The notes under the pieces were generated by a model. It was given only the letters and a program-made list of their open reading frames with translations. It made no database searches and was not told where the DNA came from. Made by a program: the position numbers and the translations under genes. Below are positions 11,223 to 20,944 of a stretch of DNA of 64,000 nt, piece by piece. Numbering within the stretch: position 1 is the first letter of the stretch; each line of letters starts with the position of its first letter. Source of the stretch: Actinomycetota bacterium (GTDB taxonomy: Bacteria; Actinomycetota; Actinomycetes; Nanopelagicales; Nanopelagicaceae); the NCBI GenBank assembly GCA_009726125.1, contig WLIT01000005.1:1-64000 (forward strand), given 5' to 3'.

Positions 11223-11251
11223 CTAGACATATTAAGAATTTTGAGGCCCCC

Positions 11252-12442
11252 ATGAACCAGGTTGAGACAACAACCGTTCGAACCCCATTACGCGATCGCC
11301 TAACCCGCGATGAATGGCGCCGCATGGCTCTGATGTTTGGGTTCATCGCATTTCTACATATAGCTGGTTTTGTATTGATGGGATTGGCAGTATCTGGAGA
11401 TTATGAATTAGGCGACGGAACTTTATTTGGTTGGGGCACGGCGGCTTTGGCTTATACGTTAGGAATGCGTCACGCTTTCGATGCCGACCACATCAGCGCA
11501 ATTGATAACACAACTAGAAAATTAATGTCAGAAGGACAACGGCCACTTGGAGTTGGTTTCTTCTTCTCACTTGGTCACTCATCTGTGGTTGCGGCTCTTG
11601 CGCTCCTTCTAACTTTTGGAATCAAAGCTCTTGGGTCACAGCTCAAAGATGAAGATTCTGCGCTCCACCATTACACAGGCTTGATTGGCTTAACTGTTTC
11701 TGGAACTTTCTTGATGATTATCGCAATCCTGAACTTAATTATTTTGGTTTCAATCGTTAAAGTATTTTCACAGATGCGCCAAGGCCTATACAGTGAAGAA
11801 GAACTTGAAAAGCATTTAAATGCTCGCGGTCTACTTATGCGATTCTTTGGCCCAATTGCACGTCGCATTGATAAAAGTTGGAAGATGTATCCACTTGGAA
11901 TTCTCTTTGGTTTAGGTTTCGACACTGCAACTGAAGTGGGCCTACTTGTTTTGGCTGGAACTTCGGTAATTGCGGGACTTCCCTGGTGGGCCGTTCTTTC
12001 CCTCCCCCTATTCTTTGCCGGCGGAATGAGCCTTCTCGACACTATCGATGGCTCTTTCATGAATTTTGCATATGGTTGGGCATTTTCTAAACCAGTCCGC
12101 AAGGTCTACTACAACATAATAATTACAGCACTTTCAGTAGGTGTTGCAATGTTTGTTGGTGGCTTAGAACTATTGCAAGTTTTATCAGGTCAATTAAACC
12201 TATCTGGTGGATTCTGGAATTACGTCAATGACTTCAGTCTTAACTCCGCTGGTTACATAATTGTTGCTTCCTTTGTAGTAGTTTGGGCGGTTGCGTTGTT
12301 GCTCTGGAAATACGGCAAAATCGAAGAGCGTTGGCACAATAAAGCCCATGCCGCACAATTATCACGCGGTGAAAATACTGACCACGTAGCCGCAGGCATA
12401 GAACTCGGCGCTATTAAAGACGGCTTTAAGATAGACGATTAG
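11252..12442 (+). CDS. HoxN/HupN/NixA family nickel/cobalt transporter
   Basis: LGMRHAFDADHISAIDNTTRK and GFFFSLGHSSVV signatures, LGFDTATEVGLL; start moved from the ORF-track start (11066), which lies inside glnA and the terminator. Confidence 0.93.
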   Translation: MNQVETTTVRTPLRDRLTRDEWRRMALMFGFIAFLHIAGFVLMGLAVSGDYELGDGTLFGWGTAALAYTLGMRHAFDADHISAIDNTTRKLMSEGQRPLGVGFFFSLGHSSVVAALALLLTFGIKALGSQLKDEDSALHHYTGLIGLTVSGTFLMIIAILNLIILVSIVKVFSQMRQGLYSEEELEKHLNARGLLMRFFGPIARRIDKSWKMYPLGILFGLGFDTATEVGLLVLAGTSVIAGLPWWAVLSLPLFFAGGMSLLDTIDGSFMNFAYGWAFSKPVRKVYYNIIITALSVGVAMFVGGLELLQVLSGQLNLSGGFWNYVNDFSLNSAGYIIVASFVVVWAVALLLWKYGKIEERWHNKAHAAQLSRGENTDHVAAGIELGAIKDGFKIDD

Positions 12443-12475
12443 TTATATCCACTAACGCTGTGGGAGTATCGCTTA

Positions 12476-14074
12476 GTGATTGCCACTCAAAGCGTTGAAC
12501 TCCGAGCTGGCGCAAGACTTTTAGTTAAAGATGTAGCAGTTCGAATCAACAGCGGTGATCGAATTGGATTCGTGGGCCGAAATGGTGCCGGTAAATCAAC
12601 TCTCGCAAAATGCTTAGCTGGTGAAATACTCCCTGCGGGTGGTCAGATAACTCGAACTGGAACTATCGGTTATCTCCCCCAAGATCCAAGAACAGGCGAT
12701 CAAGAAGAATCAGTTATAAATCGTATTCTCTCGGCTCGTGGTCTAGATCAAATAGTCGTTCGAATGCGCAAAGCCGAAGAGGCAATGGCAACGGCCACGC
12801 CAGAAGAGTTGGAAGTTGCGCTCGAGCGTTATGCCCGAGTCGATAGTGAATTCAATGCAGCCGGTGGATATAGCGCATCTGCCGAAGCCGAATCAATTGC
12901 AACAAACCTTGGTTTGCCAGAGCGGCTATTTGAAGAGCCAATTCAAGTTCTTTCTGGTGGCCAGCGTCGTCGCGTCGAACTTGCCCGCCTTTTATTTAGT
13001 GGCGCCGAAACACTTCTACTCGATGAGCCAACAAACCACTTAGATGCTGAATCCATCAATTGGTTACGCGATTACCTAACAAAATACTCTGGTGGCCTTG
13101 TGGTTATTTCTCACGATGTTGCCTTGATTGAAACTGTTGTAAACAAAGTTTTCTACATCGATGCGAACCGAAATGTCATCGACGTGTACAACATGGGCTG
13201 GAAAAAATATTTATTACAACGCGAAGCTGATGAACATCGCCGTAAGAAAGAACGCGCTAATGCTGAGAAGAAGGCCGAAATCTTGCAGAAGCAAGGCGAG
13301 AAGATGCGCGCCAAAGCATCAAAGGCAACAGCTGCCCAAGGCATGTTACGTCGCGCCGAATCCCTCATCTCTAACCTTGAAGATGTTCGCAAATCAGACA
13401 AGGTCGCAAAGTTGCGCTTCCCTACCCCAGCACCTTGTGGCAAGACTCCACTGATGGCAACTGGTTTGAGTAAGTCATACGGTTCACTAGAAATCTTCAC
13501 CGATGTTGATCTTGCAATTGATAGATCTTCTCGCGTTGTGATACTTGGGCTAAACGGTGCGGGTAAAACCACATTGCTAAGTATTCTTGGTGGTACAAAT
13601 GAATCAGATACTGGTGAAATATTGCCTGGTCATGGTTTGAAGATTGGTTACTACACCCAAGAACACGAATCTCTGGATTTTGAACGCACTGTTCTTGAGA
13701 ACATGCTCTCTGCTGGTGACAAAATCAGCGAACAACAAGCCCGCCAAACTCTTGGTTCTTTCTTATTCTCTGGCGATGATGTGCAAAAACCAGTAAAGGT
13801 TTTGAGTGGTGGCGAACGAACCAGACTTGCTCTTGCAACTTTGGTAGTCGGATCTGCAAATGTGCTTTTATTAGATGAGCCAACAAACAACTTAGATCCT
13901 GCTTCACGCGAAGAAATTCTTGCAGCATTAGGTGAATATCAAGGGGCTGTGGTTCTCGTAAGCCACGATGTCGGCGCTGTTCAAGCCCTTAAGCCAGAGC
14001 GCGTTTTATTACTTCCAGATGGCGATGAAGATTTATGGGGCAATCAGTATTTGGAACTGATCGCCCTCGAATAA
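12476..14074 (+). CDS. ABC-F family ATP-binding protein
   Basis: Two Walker A motifs (GRNGAGKST, GLNGAGKTT), two LSGGxxxR signatures, no TM domains; GTG start. Confidence 0.93.
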   Translation: MIATQSVELRAGARLLVKDVAVRINSGDRIGFVGRNGAGKSTLAKCLAGEILPAGGQITRTGTIGYLPQDPRTGDQEESVINRILSARGLDQIVVRMRKAEEAMATATPEELEVALERYARVDSEFNAAGGYSASAEAESIATNLGLPERLFEEPIQVLSGGQRRRVELARLLFSGAETLLLDEPTNHLDAESINWLRDYLTKYSGGLVVISHDVALIETVVNKVFYIDANRNVIDVYNMGWKKYLLQREADEHRRKKERANAEKKAEILQKQGEKMRAKASKATAAQGMLRRAESLISNLEDVRKSDKVAKLRFPTPAPCGKTPLMATGLSKSYGSLEIFTDVDLAIDRSSRVVILGLNGAGKTTLLSILGGTNESDTGEILPGHGLKIGYYTQEHESLDFERTVLENMLSAGDKISEQQARQTLGSFLFSGDDVQKPVKVLSGGERTRLALATLVVGSANVLLLDEPTNNLDPASREEILAALGEYQGAVVLVSHDVGAVQALKPERVLLLPDGDEDLWGNQYLELIALE

Positions 14075-14087
14075 ATTTAAGAACAAT

Positions 14088-15398
14088 TTAAGAGCGAAGT
14101 GCGACCGCAAAGGCACGGAAATCTTCGACAAGTAAATCAATCTCCTTCTGGCCGTGGGCCAGTGAAATCAACCATTGTTCATCTAAGCCCGGAGGCGTGA
14201 TGATTCCGCGGTTCATTGACCAGAGCCATGAAAGTTCGGCGATTTCAAAATCAGTTGCTTTGTAATCACGATAGTTGCGAACGGGATCCTTCGACCAAGT
14301 TACACAGCCCTTAACTCCAAAGCCAACAGTATGAGCTGGAAGTTGGAACTCTTCGATTATTAAAGTAATTCGATCAAGTGCCTGCTTATTTAAAGCTTCA
14401 GCCTTTGCAAGTGCTTCTTCTGTACACAAGCGATCCATCGCGCGAAGTCCCGCCATTGCAAGTGGATTGCCATTGAATGTTCCGAAGTGCGCCATTGCGC
14501 CAGTCGTGATTGTGTCCATGATTTCTGCCTTGCCACCAAATGCAGCGAGTGGAAGTCCACCGCCAATTGATTTAGCGAGACAGATTAAATCTGGTTGAAC
14601 ACCAATGCGATGTGCTGCGCCTTGTGGACCGGCAGTTAAACCAGTTTTCACTTCATCAAAAATTAAGACAATGTTGTATTCGGTACAGAGTTCCCGAACA
14701 CCAGCAAGGTAGCCAGCATCAGGTAGAACAATTCCCAAGTTCTCTAGAACTGGTTCAAGAATAAAGCAAGCAATCGATTCATGGTCGCGAGCAAAGATCT
14801 TCTCAAGTGCTGGAAGATTATTGAATGGAACTACGAAAACAACGCCAGCATTTATACCGTGTCCAATTACCGGAGTTGGCTCTTCGGGGTTTCCTGCTTG
14901 ATCAAGAGTCGGCTTTGCTGAAACCGTAAGTGGGTCGTAGCTACCGTGGTAGCCACCCTCCAACTTAACGATTGCGGATTTACCGTTGTAGGCCTTGGCG
15001 GTACGAACTGCATACATTGTCGCTTCAGTACCAGAGTTTGCAAATCTAACTTTGTCGATTTCAAAACGCTTGCATAAGCGTTCAGCGCCATCACGCGAAA
15101 TAGGTGATGGAGTTACAAAGAGAGTGCCACCCTCGAGTGCAGCCTTGGTTTCTGCAATCACTTCTTCATTCAAGTGACCGGCAAGCATTGCACCGAAGCC
15201 CATTGAAAGATCAAGTAATTGACGACCATCAACATCAGTCATCCATGCACCTTTAGCTGAAACAATGCTAATTGGATATGGATCCCAGTATTGGAAGCTT
15301 GAAGTTGCGCCAAGTGGCGAAGACGACTTCGCAATAGTGTTTTCAACACCAGAGGCAAAGGTAGATTTTGAATACAACGCCCACTCAGCAGCCATCAT
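14088..15398 (-). CDS. class III aminotransferase (glutamate-1-semialdehyde aminomutase-like)
   Basis: RFANSGTEATMYAVRTAKAYNGKSAIVKLEGGYHG, IFDEVKTG, CLAKSIGGGLPLAAFGG (PLP lysine). Confidence 0.9.
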   Translation of the reverse strand: MMAAEWALYSKSTFASGVENTIAKSSSPLGATSSFQYWDPYPISIVSAKGAWMTDVDGRQLLDLSMGFGAMLAGHLNEEVIAETKAALEGGTLFVTPSPISRDGAERLCKRFEIDKVRFANSGTEATMYAVRTAKAYNGKSAIVKLEGGYHGSYDPLTVSAKPTLDQAGNPEEPTPVIGHGINAGVVFVVPFNNLPALEKIFARDHESIACFILEPVLENLGIVLPDAGYLAGVRELCTEYNIVLIFDEVKTGLTAGPQGAAHRIGVQPDLICLAKSIGGGLPLAAFGGKAEIMDTITTGAMAHFGTFNGNPLAMAGLRAMDRLCTEEALAKAEALNKQALDRITLIIEEFQLPAHTVGFGVKGCVTWSKDPVRNYRDYKATDFEIAELSWLWSMNRGIITPPGLDEQWLISLAHGQKEIDLLVEDFRAFAVALRS

Positions 15399-15490
15399 CT
15401 CTTTAATTTTTGTCGATGAGATTGGAGTGACGATATTTGGGGTCTTACGGAAAGTCTGAGGTTCTAGAGTTCAGGTCATTTTGGAAAGAA

Positions 15491-15541
15491 GTACCTTTTG
15501 TTGGATGGCTCGCTAGCTATCAGCGAATCCCTTTTGGGTAC
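15491..15541. ncRNA. Candidate structured leader / nested hairpin (unclassified)
   Basis: Nested pairing GTACC(15491-15495)/GGTAC(15537-15541), GGAT(15503-15506)/ATCC(15527-15530), CGCT(15511-15514)/AGCG(15522-15525). Confidence 0.3.
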
Positions 15542-15558
15542 GAGCTCCTTTGGTTGAG

Positions 15559-15578
15559 AGAAAACTTGGTAGTTTTCT
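15559..15578. repeat. Perfect 8-bp hairpin AGAAAACT-TGGT-AGTTTTCT
   Basis: Direct reading; 4-nt loop. Confidence 0.6.
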
Positions 15579-15720
15579 TATAAAGGTGAAGGTAGCAGGG
15601 AAAGCCAGATAATGCACTAATAGGCTGACTTGATGCGTGTTGCACCCCAAGATTTTGGACAATTTTTGAAGAATTTTCAAAAGTCATGCGATATTCCAAA
15701 AGTTAAGCCATTATTTGGGT

Positions 15721-16431
15721 ATGGCCGAAAAAAGCAAGAAAATAATTCTTGCAATCCAAAATGACCCAACCGATCCCCCACATTTAGTTGGCCGTTGGCT
15801 TATGGAAATTGGTTTCGCAATAAAAATTCTTCGCGCCTATACCGGGGAAGTTGTCCCAACAAAAGTTCCAGATGATATTTGTGCGCTGCTTCCGCTAGGT
15901 GGATCTATGGGCGCGAATGATGATGAGGAATTGCCATGGTTGGCGGATGAAAAAGAATTATTAGCAGATGCTGTCGCTCGCGATATCCCAGTATTTGCAA
16001 TCTGTTTGGGAGCCCAACTTCTTGCAGCCGCGTTAGGTGGCGAAGTTACTCGATCTCAAGTTGGTGAGATTGGTATTTACGAGATCAAACGTAATTTGGA
16101 ATCAGATCCAATTTTCAACTTTGGGGATACCGCGATCTCTGCACAATGGCATGAAGATAAGATTTCCAAACTTCCATCTGGCGCCGTGAATTTGGCGTCG
16201 AGTGCGTTATGTGAGAACCAAATTTTTCGAATTGGTGCAGCGACTTATGCAGTCCAGTTTCACCCAGAAGTCGATTCCGGGATAATTAAACTCTGGGAAG
16301 ATGACGCTGACAACGCATTTCTAGAATCTGGGAAGAGCAGCGTCAAGGATGAGGTCCAAAAGGTTGAAGCGGAACTGCAAGAAATTTGGAAACCAATTAT
16401 TCAAAACTGGGGTCGACTTATACTTCAGTAA
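15721..16431 (+). CDS. class I glutamine amidotransferase-like protein
   Basis: FAICLGAQLLAAALGG nucleophile elbow (Cys) and VQFHPEVD catalytic His/Glu; TTG at 15715 or ATG at 15721 start. Confidence 0.88.
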   Translation: MAEKSKKIILAIQNDPTDPPHLVGRWLMEIGFAIKILRAYTGEVVPTKVPDDICALLPLGGSMGANDDEELPWLADEKELLADAVARDIPVFAICLGAQLLAAALGGEVTRSQVGEIGIYEIKRNLESDPIFNFGDTAISAQWHEDKISKLPSGAVNLASSALCENQIFRIGAATYAVQFHPEVDSGIIKLWEDDADNAFLESGKSSVKDEVQKVEAELQEIWKPIIQNWGRLILQ

Positions 16432-16439
16432 AAATTCAA

Positions 16440-16475
16440 CAAAAAAGGGGCCCTCAATCTGAGAGCCCCTTTTTC
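16440..16475. terminator. Bidirectional terminator between convergent genes
   Basis: AAAAAGGGGCCCTC-aatct-GAGAGCCCCTTTTT, A and T tracts on both sides. Confidence 0.88.
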
Positions 16476-16485
16476 TAATTTCTAA

Positions 16486-18030
16486 CTACAGGTTGCTAAT
16501 CGGTCCCTTGAACCACTTCTTCACTGAAAGATGCCACCAGATCCAGAGAAGAATCAAAGCACCTCCAGTAACGATTGGAGCATAGTTAACCGCGGTCCAG
16601 TTGAAGTCCTTTGCGCCAGGAACTCCTAGTGGTGAGAACGGCATAATGAAATAGACCGAAATAATTGCAATTTCAGCAACTGCAACTGTGTTCATCCACT
16701 TGTACTTAGAACCATTGTTCCAAGCTCCGACCTTAAATTTATCTCCAGCTTTTAGACGAAGATAAATTGGAATCATGAATGATAAGTAAAGACTGATTAC
16801 GCAGACTGAAACAACAGCATAGAAAGCAGTTGGAACGCCAGCTGAGCTCTTGTAGAGAGCAGGAAGTGTAAGAACAACACCACCGGTAGCTGAGATTAGT
16901 ACTGCGTTAACTGGTACTCCAGCCTTATTTACTTTCTTCCAGTTCTTATGTCCTGGTACTGCGCCATCTCGAGAGAAGGCGAAGAGCATGCGAGAACATG
17001 AAGTCAAGCAAGCAGTTACGCAGAAGATCTGACCGGCTGTTGTAATTACCATAACCAGCTTGAACAAAGCGCCACCACCGAGTGAACTGTAGAGAAGTGC
17101 GATGACAGAACCGATTCCGAATGGATTTACTTCAGGATCAGCTGAGTTGATCATGTCAGAATTTGTTGCAGCAAATAGGAATGCAAGCAGCAGGATATAT
17201 CCACCGATTGCTGAGTAGAAGATTGACTTCCAGATTCCCTTTGCTGAAGCAATATGAGCACCTTGGGTTTCTTCAGAAAGGTGAGCGGATGCATCAAAGC
17301 CAGTAATTGTGTACTGGGTTAATAAGAAGCCAAGTGGCAGAACATATAGCCAGTAACTTCCACCTGCGAAGCCTGAGTTATTGATTTTTTCAGTAAAGAC
17401 CCAGCTTGCAGATTGGTGAGCATCTGGTGCTACAACCAAAATAATAACGATCAGAGCGGCGCCAAATACATGCCACCAAACTGAAATGTTATTTATAACA
17501 GCCAAAAGATGGCTGCTAAATATATTGATCAGAGTTACAAGGGCAATAACAATTACGAATAGTGCGAATTGTTGCTTGATAAAATCGCCACCCATAAATG
17601 AAGTCGCATAACCATCAAAGAAAGCACCTAGAACAATGTTTAGGAATGAGGTTAAGCCGTATCCCACTGAAGCGGTTACTGAAACTAGACCAATTAGATT
17701 TAGCCAACCGGTATAAAACCCAGCCTTGGGACCGCCAAGTTTGGAAGCCCACCAATAAATTCCACCAGAGGTTGGAAATGCTGAGGCGAGTTCGGACATA
17801 CAAAGACCAATAATTAAAATGAAGGCTGAAATTAGCGGCCAACCAAGGGAAATTGCTACGGGACCACCATTGTTCCAAGCCTGTGCAAAGGTCGTAAAGC
17901 AACCTGCCAAGATCGAAATAATTGAGAAGGAAATTGCAAAGTTCGAGAAACTTGACCAAGAACGATTTAGCTCTTGTTTGTATCCGAGGTCGGCTAAGCG
18001 ACGCTCATCATCTGCGTGTGTATTCGACAT
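16486..18030 (-). CDS. APC superfamily amino acid/amine permease
   Basis: 514 aa, about 12 TM, ELASAFPTSGGIYWWASKLGG, TGFDASAHLSEETQGA. Confidence 0.92.
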   Translation of the reverse strand: MSNTHADDERRLADLGYKQELNRSWSSFSNFAISFSIISILAGCFTTFAQAWNNGGPVAISLGWPLISAFILIIGLCMSELASAFPTSGGIYWWASKLGGPKAGFYTGWLNLIGLVSVTASVGYGLTSFLNIVLGAFFDGYATSFMGGDFIKQQFALFVIVIALVTLINIFSSHLLAVINNISVWWHVFGAALIVIILVVAPDAHQSASWVFTEKINNSGFAGGSYWLYVLPLGFLLTQYTITGFDASAHLSEETQGAHIASAKGIWKSIFYSAIGGYILLLAFLFAATNSDMINSADPEVNPFGIGSVIALLYSSLGGGALFKLVMVITTAGQIFCVTACLTSCSRMLFAFSRDGAVPGHKNWKKVNKAGVPVNAVLISATGGVVLTLPALYKSSAGVPTAFYAVVSVCVISLYLSFMIPIYLRLKAGDKFKVGAWNNGSKYKWMNTVAVAEIAIISVYFIMPFSPLGVPGAKDFNWTAVNYAPIVTGGALILLWIWWHLSVKKWFKGPISNL

Positions 18031-18213
18031 TGAATCTATTCCACCCTTCTAGAAGTTAAAGAGAGTGTGCCCTGCGTCTCACCAAATTGGAAGTGTATTC
18101 ACGAGGTTTTCAGCGAGAAATTTCACCAATTTTTGGGTCGTTGTGTCTACGGAAACGCCCTAGTAACCTCCCACACAGGTAATTCTGGATTCTGGCCAAA
18201 GGGGAGCAAGCGC

Positions 18214-19563
18214 GTGAAATTAACCGTTGAGCAACTTCGTAAAGGCGTCGAAAGCGGCAAGATCGACACCGTTGTAGTTGGCGCTACCGATATGCAAGGC
18301 CGACTCCAAGGCAAGCGAATTCATGCCAAGTTCTTTCTAAATGACACCCTCGCAAATGGAACCGAAGGCTGTAATTATTTACTGGCATCAGATATCGAGA
18401 TGAACACAATCCAAGGTTATGACATCTCATCTTGGGATACTGGGTATGCCGATATGGCGATGCTTCCGGATTTGAATACTTTGCGCCCAATGCCATGGCA
18501 TGAAGGAACCGTTATGTTGATTGCAGATTTCACAGATCATCACAAACACGGAATCTCGGTTTCGCCGCGGACAATATTGAAGACCCAGTTAGAGCGCCTA
18601 GATAAAGCAGGCATGGTCGCGATGTGCGGAACTGAACTTGAGTTCATAGTTTTCAAAGAAACTTTTGAAGAGGCCTGGGATAAGGGATACAAAAACTTAA
18701 CTCCGGCCAACCAATACAACGTTGACTATTCCCTTCTTGGCACTGGCCGCGTAGAAAAATTATTGCGCGAAATTAGAAACAATATGGATGAAGCCGGTTT
18801 GATTGTTGAATCAGCAAAAGGTGAGTGTAACTTCGGACAGCATGAAATCGCCTTCCGATATGAGGATGCACTTTCAACTTGCGACAATCACGTCATCTAC
18901 AAGATGGGCGCGAAAGAGATTGCAGCAAAGCATGGATGTTCACTTACCTTTATGGCGAAGTTCAATGAGAAAGAGGGCAGCTCTTGCCATATTCATCTCT
19001 CGTTTCGCGATAAGAAGGGTGGCGCAGTTCTTGCTGGAGATGCTGGAGATGGCATGTCTAAGCAGGGCCGTTCATACTTAGCTGGGCTGCAGAAACATAT
19101 GAGCGAGCTATCACTTTTATTTGCACCAAATATAAATTCATATAAGCGATACCAAGCTGGAACCTTTGCGCCAACTGCTATCAAATGGGGCCGAGATAAT
19201 AGAACTTGTGCACTTCGCTTAGTGGGCGAAGGCCTCTCATTGCGCGTAGAAAACCGGGTTCCAGGTGGTGATGTAAACCCATATCTAGCAGTTGCTGGGA
19301 TGGTTGCTGCTGGTCTTGATGGCATTGAAAATAATTTGGAGCTGGAGCCAATTTTCACTGGAAATGCTTATGCCCTTGAAACAAATCGCGTACCAACTTC
19401 ACTTAAAGAAGCCCGTGATTTGTGGGCGAACAGCAAATGGGTCACAGAAACATTTGGCGCAGATGTTCAGAAGCATTACACACATATGGCAGATACTGAA
19501 TTAGATGCCTATTCACGAGCCGTAACAGATTGGGAGCGTTTCCGTAGTTTCGAGCGGATGTAA
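18214..19563 (+). CDS. glutamine synthetase-like gamma-glutamyl amine ligase (GlnA3/GlnA4/PuuA type)
   Basis: GS fold motifs SCHIHLSFRD, NINSYKRYQAGTFAPTAIKWGRDNRTCALRLVGEGLSLRVENRVPGGDVNPYLA; divergent from glnA at 9688; likely GTG start at 18214 rather than 18067. Confidence 0.88.
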   Translation: MKLTVEQLRKGVESGKIDTVVVGATDMQGRLQGKRIHAKFFLNDTLANGTEGCNYLLASDIEMNTIQGYDISSWDTGYADMAMLPDLNTLRPMPWHEGTVMLIADFTDHHKHGISVSPRTILKTQLERLDKAGMVAMCGTELEFIVFKETFEEAWDKGYKNLTPANQYNVDYSLLGTGRVEKLLREIRNNMDEAGLIVESAKGECNFGQHEIAFRYEDALSTCDNHVIYKMGAKEIAAKHGCSLTFMAKFNEKEGSSCHIHLSFRDKKGGAVLAGDAGDGMSKQGRSYLAGLQKHMSELSLLFAPNINSYKRYQAGTFAPTAIKWGRDNRTCALRLVGEGLSLRVENRVPGGDVNPYLAVAGMVAAGLDGIENNLELEPIFTGNAYALETNRVPTSLKEARDLWANSKWVTETFGADVQKHYTHMADTELDAYSRAVTDWERFRSFERM

Positions 19564-19567
19564 ATCA

Positions 19568-20932
19568 ATGAGCAAATTCACCATAATAAATCCGACGACC
19601 GAGAAACCAGTTAAAGATATTGAACTCGCAGATCTTGCGGCAACTGACTTAGTAATAGCAAAAGCCGAGAAAGCATTTCAAAGTTGGCGCAAAGTTAACC
19701 CGGGCGATCGCGCACGGTTATTACGCAGCTTTGCAGCAATCGTTGACTCGCATATCGAAGAGCTTGCCCAACTTGAAGTTTTAAATAGCGGTCACACAAT
19801 TGGGAATGCGCGCTGGGAAGCCGGCAACGTGCGTGATGTTTTGAATTATTACAGTGCTGCACCTGAACGATTATTTGGAAAACAGATTCCAGTACCAAAT
19901 GGAATAGATATAACTTTCAAAGAACCCCTTGGCGTTATTGGAATTATCGTTCCCTGGAACTTCCCAATGCCGATTGCAGGATGGGGCTTTGGCCCAGCAC
20001 TTGCCGCTGGAAATACCTTTGTGTTAAAACCTGCTGAGATAACTCCTATGACAGCAATTCGCCTAGGAGAACTTGCGATTATGGCTGGAATCCCAGAGGG
20101 AGTATTCAACGTTATCCCTGGCAAGGGAAGCATTGTTGGTGAAAGATTTGTAACTAATCCCCTAGTTCGGAAGATAGTTTTCACTGGGTCAACAACTGTT
20201 GGAAAAGGAATTATGCGCGGCTGCGCTGATCAGGTAAAACGTTTAACACTTGAACTTGGTGGCAAGAGTGCAAATATTATTTTCGCCGACAGCGATATCC
20301 AAAAAGCGGCAGCAAATGCACCTGGGGCGGTATTTGATAATGCCGGGCAAGACTGCTGCGCTAGATCTCGATTACTTGTGCAACGTTCGGTCTTCGATAA
20401 ATTCATGGCGGAATTTGAGACAGCAGTTAAAAAATTCCGAGTTGAAGATCCAGCACTAGAAAGCGCAGAGATGGGTCCTCTGGTTTCTGCTACACAGTTA
20501 GCTCGAGTCCAGGAATATCTACCGCCAGGAACTCCCATCGCTTTCCAGGGAACAAAACCAGAAGGCCCTGGTTATTGGTTTGCGCCAACGGTCCTGCTTC
20601 CCAAAGATGCTAGTGACCGCGCATATCGCGAAGAAATTTTTGGTCCAGTAGTAAGCGTTCTGCCTTTTGAAGATGAAGCAGATGCGATTCGCATTGCAAA
20701 CGATTCAGAATATGGGCTTTCAGGATCTATCTGGTCTCGCGATATTGGCAGAGCAATTCGGGTCTCAAGAGCGGTCGAAGCCGGAAACCTTTCGGTAAAC
20801 TCAAACTCATCAGTTAGATATTGGACGCCATTTGGCGGGTATAAGCAATCCGGACTAGGTCGAGAATTAGGTCCAGATGCACTCGACGCATTTACTGAAG
20901 TTAAGAATGTTTTCTTTGACACTCAAGAATAA
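19568..20932 (+). CDS. aldehyde dehydrogenase family protein
   Basis: PWNFPMPIAGWGFGPALAAGNTFVLKPAEITP, FTGSTTVGKGI, LELGGKSANIIF, GQDCCARSRLLV. Confidence 0.95.
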   Translation: MSKFTIINPTTEKPVKDIELADLAATDLVIAKAEKAFQSWRKVNPGDRARLLRSFAAIVDSHIEELAQLEVLNSGHTIGNARWEAGNVRDVLNYYSAAPERLFGKQIPVPNGIDITFKEPLGVIGIIVPWNFPMPIAGWGFGPALAAGNTFVLKPAEITPMTAIRLGELAIMAGIPEGVFNVIPGKGSIVGERFVTNPLVRKIVFTGSTTVGKGIMRGCADQVKRLTLELGGKSANIIFADSDIQKAAANAPGAVFDNAGQDCCARSRLLVQRSVFDKFMAEFETAVKKFRVEDPALESAEMGPLVSATQLARVQEYLPPGTPIAFQGTKPEGPGYWFAPTVLLPKDASDRAYREEIFGPVVSVLPFEDEADAIRIANDSEYGLSGSIWSRDIGRAIRVSRAVEAGNLSVNSNSSVRYWTPFGGYKQSGLGRELGPDALDAFTEVKNVFFDTQE

Positions 20933-20944
20933 CTAGGAGAATAA

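Noticed and set aside
11066-11251. N-terminal extension of NiCoT ORF in the ORF track
   Set aside because: Runs through the glnA 3' end and terminator; the natural start is ATG 11252
15580-15660. Possible small SRP RNA or RNase P RNA core (purine-rich GGTGAAGGTAGCAGGGAAAGCC)
   Set aside because: Does not contain the conserved SRP domain IV GGAAGNAGCA arrangement or the RNase P GAGGAAAGTCC core
18067-18213. N-terminal extension of the GS-like ligase
   Set aside because: Not similar to the GS family; homology begins around VKLTVEQLRKGV at the GTG at 18214
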